NCBI RefSeq assembly: GCF_000966975.1
Contig: NZ_JZWV01000109.1
Location: 1 to 26,823 of the forward strand
Direction of reading: 5' to 3'
Origin: Streptomyces katrae
Lineage (GTDB): Bacteria > Actinomycetota > Actinomycetes > Streptomycetales > Streptomycetaceae
Length of the DNA: 26,823 nt
In this document: in pieces, positions 10,109 to 20,600 of the stretch
Layout: each line of letters begins with the position of its first letter
Numbering within the stretch: position 1 is the first letter of the stretch
Program-made: the position numbers and the translations under genes
The notes under the pieces: model-generated
What the model was told of the DNA's origin: nothing
The model's input: the letters and a program-made list of their open reading frames with translations, nothing else
Database searches by the model: none

Positions 10109-13100
10109 TCAGGGCACCGGGATCGGCAGGGGCGCGGTGTTGAGGGTGGACATGCCCCAGCGCTGCGGGTTGGTGCGGTTGCAGTCCCAGAGGTAGGGCC
10201 GAGTGCCGTTGTTCATGTCGCTCGCGTCGACGCACCGTCCGGAGACGGGGTTGTAGAGGCTGCCGTCGGCGCGGGGCAGGAACTGCTGGGCGGGGTGGTC
10301 GTGGCAGGTGTACAGCTGGATGGGCGTTCCGTTGGCGGTGCCGGCGTTGGTGGCGTCCAGGCACTTGCCCGCGGTGCGGACGGTGCCGTCGGCGCGCACG
10401 TCGAACTTCTGGGCGCCGCCGCCGTTGATCTCGTTGCAGTCCCAGATCTGGATCTTGTTCCCGTCGGCATCGCTGCCGTGTTCGTTGTCCAGGCAGCGGC
10501 CGACGGCGCTGATCGTGATCTTGCCGGTGGTCGCGGGGGCGGTGGGGGAGGCGGCGTACGGGTAGACGGCCAGGTTGCTGACGCCGCCGGTGAAGCCACC
10601 GTAGAAGTAGTCGGGCTTGGCGCCCGACTGGTACCGCCCGAGGACGAACGGTCCGGTGGGCGCCGGGCTCGTGGCGGCCTGGTGGGTGCCGCTGGCCGCG
10701 AGGGTGCCGTTGACGTACAGGCTCATCAGGCCGGTGTCGGCGTTGTAGACGGCGGTGACCAGGGCCCAGGTGCCCGGGGTGTAACGGGCGGCTTCGTTGA
10801 CGGCGTCGGACCAGTCGTACGGCCATCCTCCGTCGTCGCCCTTGGCCAGGGCGAAGCGCCAGTTGTTGTCGGCGGGGTCGGCGTACAGGGTGAAGGCGCT
10901 GTTCTTGGCCCCGTCCTGGCTGGCGATGAGACCGCCCTGGGCGCCGGGCTTGGCCCAGGTGGTGAGGGTGAAGCTCTTGCGCGTGTCGACGACCGGAGCG
11001 TTGGTGGCGATCGTCGCCTGGGTGCCGGTGAAGGCGGCGTAGGGGGTGTCCCGGCCGCCGATCCTCTCGGTGGGGAAGGTGACGCCGGCCGTGGCGGCCG
11101 GGTAGCTGCCGATCGCGCTGGGGGTGACGCCGCCCGCCTGGTCGGTCAGCTTCCACTGGGCCTTCGGCGTGTTGAGGTTGCCCAGGGAGACGGGCGCCTG
11201 GTCGACGCCGGTGACGGACGGGTGCGGGGTGGCACCGCCGACGCCGTTGAAGGCGACCAGCTGCTGGTTGGCGTCGACGGCCCACAGGTCGGGGATGCCG
11301 TCACCGCTGATGTCTCCGTCGGACCCGACGCGGGGGTAGAGCTTCGGGTCGGCCTTGCCGGTGATCAGGCCGGCGGACGGGTCGGTGAAGCCGGTGAGGT
11401 CGGGTGACTGGGCGGTGCCCTTGACGGAGAACGCGTGCAGGGTGCCGTCCGCCTTGGAGCGGGCCCACAGGGTCGGGAAGGCGGTGCCCTGGGCGCGGCC
11501 GGGGGTGATCAGGTCGTATCCGGACCAGCGGGTGTCGTTGGCCGACAGCAGGACGGCGGGGGACGACAGCTGGTTGGTCGATCCGGGTGACGCCAGCCAC
11601 AGGCGCCCGTTCTCCACGAAGAGGAGGGAGGAACGGGGCAGCGTCCCGGACGCGTCCACGACGTCACCGTTCGGGGAGCCGAAGGAGGCGATCTGGGTGA
11701 CGCCGGCCCAGTTGGTGCCGTAGCCGTATGCGGCGCAGTCGATGGTGCTGCCGGAGGGCAGGGCGCAGGAGGCGGGCTTGACGACCCGGCTGGGGGCCTG
11801 GCCGTCGAACTGTCCACCGTTGCCGTCGTTGAGGTACTGGTGGAGGTCCGGGTTGCCGGGCTGGTGGGCGAGCAGGTCGTCGACGGTCTTGAGGCCGAGG
11901 CTGCCCCGGTGACTGATCTGGATGCCGTTCCAGCCGTTGCCACCGGGGGCCGGACGGATGCGGGCGTTGGGCGCCGCCGCGGGGTCGGTGCCGCCGCCGA
12001 ACTGGCGCAGGTTCCCCGCCGAGTCGGGCAGCAGGACATCGGCCTTGCGGTCCCCGGTGACGTCGCCGAAGACGGGGTCGGGGCTGTTGGGGTTGGAGGG
12101 GGCGTAGAAGGCGTAGGCCACGGGCTGCGAGAGGTTGCCCGCGATGTCCTGGGTCTGGACGTAGAGGTAGTTGGTGCCCCAGCGCTGCGGGGTGAGGTTG
12201 ATGGTTGCCGCGCCGTTGACGAGCTTGACGATGCCGCTCTCGCCGCCGGTGCACTTCCAACTGGTGGAGGCCGCCTTGACCGGGTCGGTGGTCCAGCGGG
12301 CGCAGGCCAGACCGGAGGCGCGGCTGCCGTTCACGGGGGCGGGGTCGGCGCCGGTGAGGGTGAAGGAGCCTTCCTGCCCGGCGAGTTTCGGGTGGGCTCC
12401 GATGGTGCCCGAGGCGGGGAAGTCGGTGGAGGTGACGGTGGCGGTCGGCGGGGTGCTGTCGACGCGGAAGTAGCACCGTTCGGTGTTGACGCTGGTGAGC
12501 GTTCCGTCCGTGGTGTTGGCCCACCAGCCGTAGAGGTGCCCGTCGGTCAGCCGGCCGATGTCCACGGTGTGGTCACCGCTGCCGAGCCAGCCGGTGCGGG
12601 CGTACACGGAGTTGTCGCTGTCGGCGGTGTCCCAGTACTGGAAGGTCGTCTGGAGCTGCTGCCCGACCGCGGAGTTGGAGGCGGTCGTCAGGGTGATGTT
12701 CTGGTTGGCGCCGACCCAGCCCGCGTTGTCCGGCGGATTGGGCGTGTTGGGGGTGTTGCAGTCGGCGTAGGCGGCGGTGTCCGCGAAGCCGGGGGTGGGG
12801 CGGGTGCGGGGCGAGGTGCTGGTGGGCCGGATGTCGTACGTCACCTTGATGTGGGGGTTGTTGCTGAACCGCTGCCGGTAGTACTTGTTGTTCTCGTCGT
12901 CCGGCGCGAACCCGAAGGTGAAGTGGGGCCACCGGTCCCGTGCGGCGGCCTTCATCTGGGTGGTGACGTCGTACTGGATGTCGCCCGTGCCCGAGATCCA
13001 GTTGCCGCCGATCTTGGGGCAGCCACCCATGAGGGAGTTGCGGTCGCAGGGCTGGTTGTTCCAGCTGGTCGGGTTTCCGATCGTGCCGGTGTGGTAGAGG

Positions 13101-14437
13101 CCCATGGGCGTGGCCTGCGACGGGCTGGAGGAGGTGACGACGGTGGCGTTCAGCCTCGCGTCGAGGACCTCGGCGCCGTGGATCACGGAGTTGACCCCGA
13201 CCTGGAAGTAGGCGCGCTCCCGGCCGAACCGCGTGCACCCGTACGGAGCGGAGCTGAACCCGCAGTAGCCGGCCGCCGGCTTGTCCTGACCGCTGGCGGT
13301 GCCGTTGTACTCGTTGGTTTCGGGGTACGCCTCCTGGACCTGTGACCAGGCCTGGGTGCCGTTGTCGACGTCGGGGTTCCAGCCGGGGTCGATGTACCAG
13401 GGGCCCGTGCCCTGGCCGAGGAGGGCGGCGTCGGGGACGAGCTGGAGCCCGCTCGCGTCGACGGTCGCCGCGATCGGCGCGACCGCAGCGCCGGCGCCCG
13501 GGCCGTCGGGGCCGGACGCAGTGACCTCAGCTGGCTGCTGCTCCGCCGCCGGGGCGGACCGCTGGGTCTTCGCGCCGTCGGTCTTCGCGACGGGCGTCTG
13601 GGAGGCCCCGTTCGAGGAGTCCCACATGAGGGGAGCGGGGGCCGAGAAGCGGCTCTTCCCCTGGGTGTCCGTGGCCTTGAGGTTTCCTGCGCCGTCCGCG
13701 GAGACGGCCAGCCCGTTCGCCTCGATGCCGAACTGGAGCCGGCGTACTGCGGGATTCGCGGCGGCCGCCGCCGTGTGGACGACGAGCACCTGGCGCCAGC
13801 CGCCGACCGGGGTGGCCGTCAGCTCCAGGTCGACATCGGGCAGAACCTCCTTGTACAAGGCGCTGGTGCCGTTGAGGACGGGCTTGGGCAGCGGAAACGG
13901 AGCCTTGAGGGCCAGCTGCTTCCCATCTGCCGTGGCCATGGCCGCCATGGGCCCGCTTCCGCCTCCGGAGAAGCTCAGCTTGGAGGCGGCGGAGACCGGG
14001 CTGACGGTGCCGTCGGAGTTGACGCGAAGGGTGGCGTCGAGCCCGCGCCACTGCCCGTCCGCACCCTTGACCCGCTCCGGAACCGGGGTGGAATCACTGG
14101 TCAGCGTGCCGTCGGGGTTGGCGACGGTCTGGGAGTTGCCCGTGGTGAGGTACTCGACCAGGACGGGCTTCCCGCTGCTCTTGGCGACCGTACGGGCGTC
14201 CTCGACGGCCTTCTGCTGGGCGGTCGGTGCGGGTCTGGGAGTGGGCGCGGGCCACTTGGTCTCGGATGGTCCGTAGTCGGACACCGAGGCTGCGAAGGCC
14301 GGCGGGCCGACCAGGGAACCGGAACCGAGGGAGAGTACGACAGCACCCGCGACGGGCAGTGTCCTCGCGATGCGAGCGACCCCCAGCCTGCGGCCCCCCG
14401 GCCTTGCTGTGCGCGATGGAAGAAACGACGGCCTCAC
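10109..14437 (-). CDS. Large secreted multidomain protein: DNRLRE-like, FG-GAP-like, LamG and ricin-B lectin segments
   Basis: A 1442-residue exported protein. The GTG at 14437 was chosen because AGGGGGG lies about 8 bases upstream and it yields a signal peptide (basic MRPSFLPSRTARPGGRR, hydrophobic core, PAFAA cleavage region near residue 50). The GTG at 14494 has no properly spaced site. Domains by approximate residue: an N-terminal region with GLDATLRVNSDGTVSP (to 330); a DNRLRE-like beta domain with YFQVGV, SWNNQP and FGFAPDDENN (360-535); Ig-like beta regions (600-780); FG-GAP-like repeats GDVTGDRKADVLLP (about 790) and GDISGDGIPDLW (about 1042); a LamG/concanavalin-like domain with FTLTTWAKPG and LYVNGTLAASG (1095-1290); and a ricin-B trefoil with QKFDV, QQFLP and QRWGM motifs (1305-1440). 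Carbohydrate or surface binding is likely, and no catalytic motif was seen. It diverges from the RHS toxin gene. Confidence 0.85.
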   Translation of the reverse strand: MRPSFLPSRTARPGGRRLGVARIARTLPVAGAVVLSLGSGSLVGPPAFAASVSDYGPSETKWPAPTPRPAPTAQQKAVEDARTVAKSSGKPVLVEYLTTGNSQTVANPDGTLTSDSTPVPERVKGADGQWRGLDATLRVNSDGTVSPVSAASKLSFSGGGSGPMAAMATADGKQLALKAPFPLPKPVLNGTSALYKEVLPDVDLELTATPVGGWRQVLVVHTAAAAANPAVRRLQFGIEANGLAVSADGAGNLKATDTQGKSRFSAPAPLMWDSSNGASQTPVAKTDGAKTQRSAPAAEQQPAEVTASGPDGPGAGAAVAPIAATVDASGLQLVPDAALLGQGTGPWYIDPGWNPDVDNGTQAWSQVQEAYPETNEYNGTASGQDKPAAGYCGFSSAPYGCTRFGRERAYFQVGVNSVIHGAEVLDARLNATVVTSSSPSQATPMGLYHTGTIGNPTSWNNQPCDRNSLMGGCPKIGGNWISGTGDIQYDVTTQMKAAARDRWPHFTFGFAPDDENNKYYRQRFSNNPHIKVTYDIRPTSTSPRTRPTPGFADTAAYADCNTPNTPNPPDNAGWVGANQNITLTTASNSAVGQQLQTTFQYWDTADSDNSVYARTGWLGSGDHTVDIGRLTDGHLYGWWANTTDGTLTSVNTERCYFRVDSTPPTATVTSTDFPASGTIGAHPKLAGQEGSFTLTGADPAPVNGSRASGLACARWTTDPVKAASTSWKCTGGESGIVKLVNGAATINLTPQRWGTNYLYVQTQDIAGNLSQPVAYAFYAPSNPNSPDPVFGDVTGDRKADVLLPDSAGNLRQFGGGTDPAAAPNARIRPAPGGNGWNGIQISHRGSLGLKTVDDLLAHQPGNPDLHQYLNDGNGGQFDGQAPSRVVKPASCALPSGSTIDCAAYGYGTNWAGVTQIASFGSPNGDVVDASGTLPRSSLLFVENGRLWLASPGSTNQLSSPAVLLSANDTRWSGYDLITPGRAQGTAFPTLWARSKADGTLHAFSVKGTAQSPDLTGFTDPSAGLITGKADPKLYPRVGSDGDISGDGIPDLWAVDANQQLVAFNGVGGATPHPSVTGVDQAPVSLGNLNTPKAQWKLTDQAGGVTPSAIGSYPAATAGVTFPTERIGGRDTPYAAFTGTQATIATNAPVVDTRKSFTLTTWAKPGAQGGLIASQDGAKNSAFTLYADPADNNWRFALAKGDDGGWPYDWSDAVNEAARYTPGTWALVTAVYNADTGLMSLYVNGTLAASGTHQAATSPAPTGPFVLGRYQSGAKPDYFYGGFTGGVSNLAVYPYAASPTAPATTGKITISAVGRCLDNEHGSDADGNKIQIWDCNEINGGGAQKFDVRADGTVRTAGKCLDATNAGTANGTPIQLYTCHDHPAQQFLPRADGSLYNPVSGRCVDASDMNNGTRPYLWDCNRTNPQRWGMSTLNTAPLPIPVP

Positions 14438-14699
14438 GTGAAAAGCCCCCCTGAGCTGTGAGACGGAGATGAGCCAGCCGCACAGTTCCTTCACTCCTGC
14501 AAGCCTGTCAACAGTCGACGAAGGATGAATGTCCCCTTTGGTCGAGTAGGTAGGCCTCTGGCGCCGGAGTGATGTTGGTCATGTAAGGAAACTCTAAGAA
14601 ATTCCTATGTGAATCGAACCCGCATTCCCTAGAGTGCCTCGTTCTGGGGGTCGTGGTGGCCCCTTGCCGCGTCCATCTGCATCCCGTGGGGGGATCTAG
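14438..14699. promoter_or_regulatory. Divergent promoter region between lectin/LamG gene and RHS toxin gene
   Basis: This 262-base spacer is more A/T-rich than its flanks, especially 14560-14640, and holds no supported gene. TAGAGT at 14630-14635 could be a -10 element for the RHS gene, but no good -35 was seen. The GTGGGGGGATC ribosome binding site (14686-14696) precedes the RHS start. Joint regulation of the two divergent genes is possible but not shown. Confidence 0.4.
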
Positions 14700-17600
14700 T
14701 TGTTCAGTAAGGGTGGGTTTCTCGCGCGCTCGCGCACTGCGAGATCGCGCGTCGCGATCTCTGCGGTGATCGCAGTGCTCGTCTCTGGCCTGGGACTTCC
14801 CGTGGCCGAGGCGGCGGACAAGCCGCCGAAGGTGTGGACACCGCCAAACACGCCATTGGCTGGAACCAAGCCGGTGAAGGGGTCGGCCGCGAAATCCTCG
14901 GCCGAAAAGATTCCGGTCGGCCGAAACTGGTCTCCTAAATTGGATGGCAAAGTTCCGGCCGGTGTCGCGAATGTATCCCTGAATGAAAAGAGTGATCTTC
15001 AAGGGCTTCTCGACTCGGGATCCGTCAAAGCTGGGTCGCTTCCCGTCTGGGTAGCGACCGGGAACAGTGCGAACAACCGCTCGGTGGCCAAGAGCCCGGG
15101 GCCCGTCAAGGACCCGGGTGACGGCCTCCACGTCGAAGTGAAGGACGAGGCCAGGACCCGTGCCGCCGGAGTCAACGGCGCCCTCGTCTCCCTGACCGAG
15201 AACACCGCCGGCGCGGCCGGCGGCAAGCTGCAGGTCAACCTCGACGTCTCGGCCTGGGCCAACCGCGCCGGAGCCAACTGGGCGGACCGCGCACGCGTCG
15301 TCCAACTGCCCGCCTGCGCGCTGACCACCCCGGGAGCGGCGGGCTGTACGACACGCACCCCCGTCGCTTCGCACCGGGACGCCTCCGGCCTGGTGGCCGC
15401 CGAAGTGGCTGTACCCCAGGCCCCCGGCACCTCGACCTCGGTCCTGAAGCCCGGCTCCCGGGCGGCCGCGTCCCCGTTCTCGGTGCCGCAGAGCGTCGTC
15501 CTCGCCGTCGAGCCCGGTCCGGCCGGCGCCAGCGGCGATTTCACCGCCACTCCGCTCCTGCCCTCCGCCTCCTGGCAGGCCGGAGCCAACGCCGCCAACT
15601 TCACCTACGGCTACACGGTCGAGATCCCGTCCACGATCGCCGGACAGGCCCCCGACATCTCGCTGGGCTACGACTCCTCCTCGATCGACGGCCGTACCGC
15701 GTCCACCAACGCCCAGGCCGGCCCGATCGGCGAAGGCTGGGACTGGCACCCGGGAGCGATCTCCCGCACGTACAAGAGCTGCAAGGACGCAGGCATCAAG
15801 GACTCGGGTGACGAGTGCTGGGCCGGCGACATCCTCTCCCTCAACCTGGCCGGCCACGTCGGCCAGATCGTGCGTGACGACGCCACCTGCGTCTACCACG
15901 TCAAGGGCGAGGACGGCACGAAGGTCGAGCGGCTGACCGGCCAGCGGAACTCCGCCTGGAAGGGCGAGGGCTTCAAGGTCACCACCACCGACGGCACCCA
16001 GTACTACTTCGGCGCCAACCGCCTGCCCGGCGGAGACGGCACCGACCCGGAGGCCAAGTCCGTCTCCACCGTGCCGGTCTACTTCAACAGCGGCCAGGAC
16101 AAGTGCCTGGGCGCCGAGACCCCCGCGAACGGCTCGTGGGTGCAGATGGGCTGGCAGTGGAACCTCGACTTCGTCGTGGACACCCACCAGAACCTGATCT
16201 CGTACCGCTATGAGCAGGAGAACAACTACTACGGGCGCGGCGGCGGCCAGAACAACGGCAACGGCACGCTGACGCAGTACCAGCGCGGCAGCTACCCGAG
16301 GTGGATCGGCTACGGCCAGCGCCTGCCGGAGCAGATCGCCGCGAAGGGGACGGCCAAGCCGGCTGCCCAGATCACCCTCAACACCAGCGAACGCTGTGTG
16401 CCCGGCGGGGCGATCACCTGTGACCCGGCCCAGCGCACCAAAGCTAACGCCAAGTCCTGGCCCGACACCCCCGTCGACCAGGAGTGCGCGGCCACCGGTC
16501 AGTGCCTGAACCTCTCGCCGACCTACTTCAGCACCAAGAGGTTCACCGAGATCTACACCGAGGTCCTCGTCGGCACGGCCTACGTCGAGGTCGACTCCTA
16601 CGCCCTCAAGCAGTCCTTCCAGGATCCGGGCGACGGCACCTCGCCGACCCTCTGGCTCGACTCAGTCCAGCGCACCGCCTCGAACGGCAAGACCCCGCAG
16701 ACCCTGCCCGCGGTGTTCTTCGCCCCGTTGCAGATGGCGAACCGCGTCGACGGCGTCGTCAAGCGGCCGGACGGCACGCAGGCTTCGGCCCCGTCCTACA
16801 ACCGACCGCGCATCCAGACGATCACCACCGAGACCGGCGGCCGGATCAACGTCGTCTACAAGCCGGCGGAGTGCTCACGGCTGAAGAACACCATGCCGCC
16901 CTCCGAGGACGGCAACACGATGGCCTGCATGCCGGTCAAGTGGTACCTGCCCGGACAGTCCTACGACAGTCCGGTCAACGACTGGTTCAACAAGACCGTC
17001 GTCCAGTCCGTCACCCAGCAGGACATGGTGGCCGGCCAGGTCGCGTCGGTGACCGAGTACGAGTACGGCGGCGGCATCGCCTGGCACCGCAACGACTCCG
17101 AGTTCGCCGACCCCAAGACCCGGACCTGGGACCAGTTCCGCGGCTTCGCCACCGTCACCACCCGCACCGGCAACGGAAGCCCGGGCGACGGCCCCCGCAG
17201 CAAGTCGGTCACCACCTACCTGCGCGGCATGGACGGGGACGTCCTCGCCAACGGAACGAAGCGCAGCGTCAAGGTCGGTGACGCCCAGGGCGGCTCCATC
17301 ACGGACGAGGACGTCCTCGCCGGCTTCGTCCGGCAGACCGAGACCTACGACGCCGACAACGGCAGCGTCGTCGCCGACGAAGTCACCACCCCCTGGCTCG
17401 GCCCCGTCACCGCGACCCGCGCCCAGTCGGGCGGCATGCCGGCGATCACCGCCCGCGCGATGAACACCGGCAAGGTCACCACCCGGGCCAAGCTCGCCAA
17501 CGGCAGCTGGCGCACCAGCGAGCGCACGTCCACCTACGACGGCACCCTCGCCTCCCGCCCGCTCCAGGTCGACGACAAGAGCGACGTCTCCCGCGCCGAC

Positions 17601-20600
17601 CAGCGGCTCTGCACCACCTTCGAGTACGCCACCGGCCCCGGCGGGGCGATCACCGAGCTCCCGTCCCGCACCCTCGTGCTGTCGGGAGCCTGTGGCCAGA
17701 CCCCGACGGCGGCGAACACCGTCGGCGATACCCGCGCCTACTTCGACAACCTGCCGCTCGGCCAGGCGGCCGCGACCGCCGACCAGACCGGCAACGAGGT
17801 CCTCGAGAAGTACGACGCGACCGGCAAGCCGGTCTACCGCCTGAACTCGACCTCCACCTTCGACGCCTACGGCCGCGTCACGAGCACCACCAACAAGGTA
17901 CGCAAGGACGCGACCCACCCGGACGGCGCCGTCACCAGGACCGAGTACAAGCCCGCCACCGGCGCCCTGCCCACCGAGGTCGTCCACACCAACCCGCTGG
18001 GCTGGAAGGCGTCCAACACCCTCGACCCGGGCCGCTCCCTGCCCCTGAAGACCACGGACGAGAACGGCCGGGTCGGTGAACGCGACTACGACGCCTTCGG
18101 CCGGGTCGTCGCCGTCTGGCAGCCGGGCCAGGAGCGCGCGAAGAAGTTCAAGCCGGTCCGTGAGTTCTCGTACGCGATGAACGGCACCAACGCGCCGTCC
18201 CTCGTGCTGAGCAAGGCCCTCATGACGGACGGGCAGACCTACTCGTCCACCTACACCCTCTACGACGGCCTCGGCCGCGTCCGCCAGACGCAGGTCACCC
18301 CTGGTTCGGGTGTCACCGGCCGCCTGATCACGGACGCCTTCTTCGACTCGCACGGCCGCCAGTCCAAGACCAGCGCCGCCTACTACAACGACGAGCAGGA
18401 CCCCTCCGGATCCCTGTTCCTCCCCAACGGCGGAGTCAACCCGGACAGCAAGGTCCCGGCCCAGAGCGTCAAGGTCTTCGACGGCCTCGGCCGCACCACG
18501 GCGTCTGTCTTCCAGTCCTTCGGCGTCGAGCAGTGGCGTGCGAAGACCGAGTACCCGGGCGCCGACGAGGTCCGCTCCATCCCGCCGAACGGCGGCTACG
18601 CCACGGCGCGCATCACCAACGGGACCACGTCCGTCCTGCGCCAGTACAAGAGCAACACCCCCACCGGGGCCTACGACGAGACGACGTACGAGTCCAACCC
18701 TCAGGGCAAGGAGGTCCGCCGGAAGGACTCCGCGGGCAACGAGTGGACCTTCACCTACGACCTCCTCGGCCGCACGGTGCAGACCACTGACCCGGACGCC
18801 GGAACGGCGACCACGTCCTTCGACGACAGTCGCAACCTCGTCACCGCCACCGACGCCCGCGGCAAGAGCGCGACGACCATCACGGACCTCCTCGGACGGA
18901 CCACGGCCACCTACGAAGGCACGGCCGTCGACCCCGCCAAGCAGGTCAGCGCCTTCACCTACGACTCCCTCGTCCTCGGCAAGCCGACCGCCAGCACCCG
19001 CTACGTCGGAGGTGCGGCCGGCAGCGCCTACGTCACGGAGGTCACCGGCTACGACGGCGGCTACCGTCCGCTCGGCACGAAGACGACCATCCCCGCCAAG
19101 GAGGGCAAGCTCCAGGGCGTCTACGAGACGGCCAACACCTACAGCCAGTACGGCGAGCTGGAGAAGACCAAGCTCCCGGCCATCCCGGAGGCGGGCCTCA
19201 AGGCCGAGACCCTCACCTACGACGTCGACATCGTCGGCAACCTCCTGGCCCTCGACAGCACCATCGACACGACCTGGACCCCGTACCTGGTCGACGTCCG
19301 CTACGACGCCTTCGGCCGTCCCATCCGGAACACGGTCGGCAACTCCGGCAAGCAGATCGTCTCGACGATCGACTACGACGCGGCGACGGGCCGGCCGGTC
19401 CGCTCGACCCTGGACAAGCAGACGGCGGCGCGCACGAGCGTCGACGTCTTCGACTACACCTACAACCAGGTCGGCCAGCTCACCTCGATCAGCGACACCC
19501 AGGACGGCGCCGCCCGCGACCTGCAGTGCTTCAACACCGACTACCTGGGCCGGCTGACGCAGGCCTGGACGGACACCGGCACGCAGGTCACGGCCCCGCA
19601 GCCCAGCGTCCGCGGCATCGGCGGCTGCGCCAACGGCTCCGGTCCGGCGGTCGACGGCACCGGCAAGCCCAGCGTGGGCGGGCCGACGCCGTACTGGCAG
19701 CAGTACGAGTACGACAACCTCGGCAACCGCAAGAAGCTGGTCAAGAAGGACGTCACCGGCAACGCGGCGAAGGACACGACGGTCACCCAGACCTTCGGCT
19801 CCGGCCCGAACACCCCCTCCACCGACCCGAAGACGGGCGGCGGCACGGGCGGCCCGCACGCCCTGATGACCTCCACGGAGACCGGCCCGTCCGGCACCAA
19901 GGTCACGTCCTACACCTACGACGCCACCGGCAACACGGCGTCCATCACCAGCACGCCGGGCACCAAGACCCTCACCTGGAACGACCAGGGCAAGCTGGAC
20001 AAGCTCACCGGCACCGGCGAGAGCGCGGGCACGAGCTACCTGTACGACACGGGCGGCAACCAGCTGATCCGCCGTGACCCCGGGAAGACCACCCTCAACC
20101 TCGGCACTGACCAGATCACTCTGGAAGCCGGTTCCAACAAGGTCACCAACGTCCGCACCTACCCGGCGGGCGGCGGCCTCTCCGTCACCCGCACGACCAC
20201 GGGCGGCACGTCGAACCTGGCGTACCAGTCCTCGGACCACCACGGCACGAACGGCATCCAGTTCAACGCCACCGACCTGGCCCAGGTCCGCCGCCCCTCC
20301 GACCCCTTCGGCAACGAGCGCGGCACCCAGCCGACGCAGGGAGCCTGGGCCGGGGACAAGGGTTTCGTCGGCGGCATCAAGGAGGCGGCCACCGGCCTCA
20401 CCCTCCTCGGAGCGCGCGAGTACGACCCGACGACGGGCCGCTTCATCAGCCCGGACCCGCTGATCGACGCGGGCGATCCGCAGCAGTGGAACGCCTACGC
20501 GTACTCCAACAACAGCCCCATCAACGCGTCGGACCCCAGCGGCAAGATGTTCAGCTGCGAGGGGAGCGCGTGCGACGAGAGCCACCCGGGCTGGGAGGAG

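Noticed and set aside
14438..14494. An earlier GTG start at 14494 for the lectin/LamG gene
   Set aside because: The only purine-rich sequence there sits directly against the codon, and the added 19 residues would disrupt a normal signal peptide that begins at GTG 14437.
20541..20560. RHS-core aspartyl self-cleavage at the end of the core as the toxin release site
   Set aside because: The core ends DPSGK rather than the DPxG followed by Leu or Trp typical of self-cleaving RHS cores, and a complete HINT domain stands much closer to the toxin. It is possible but not supported.
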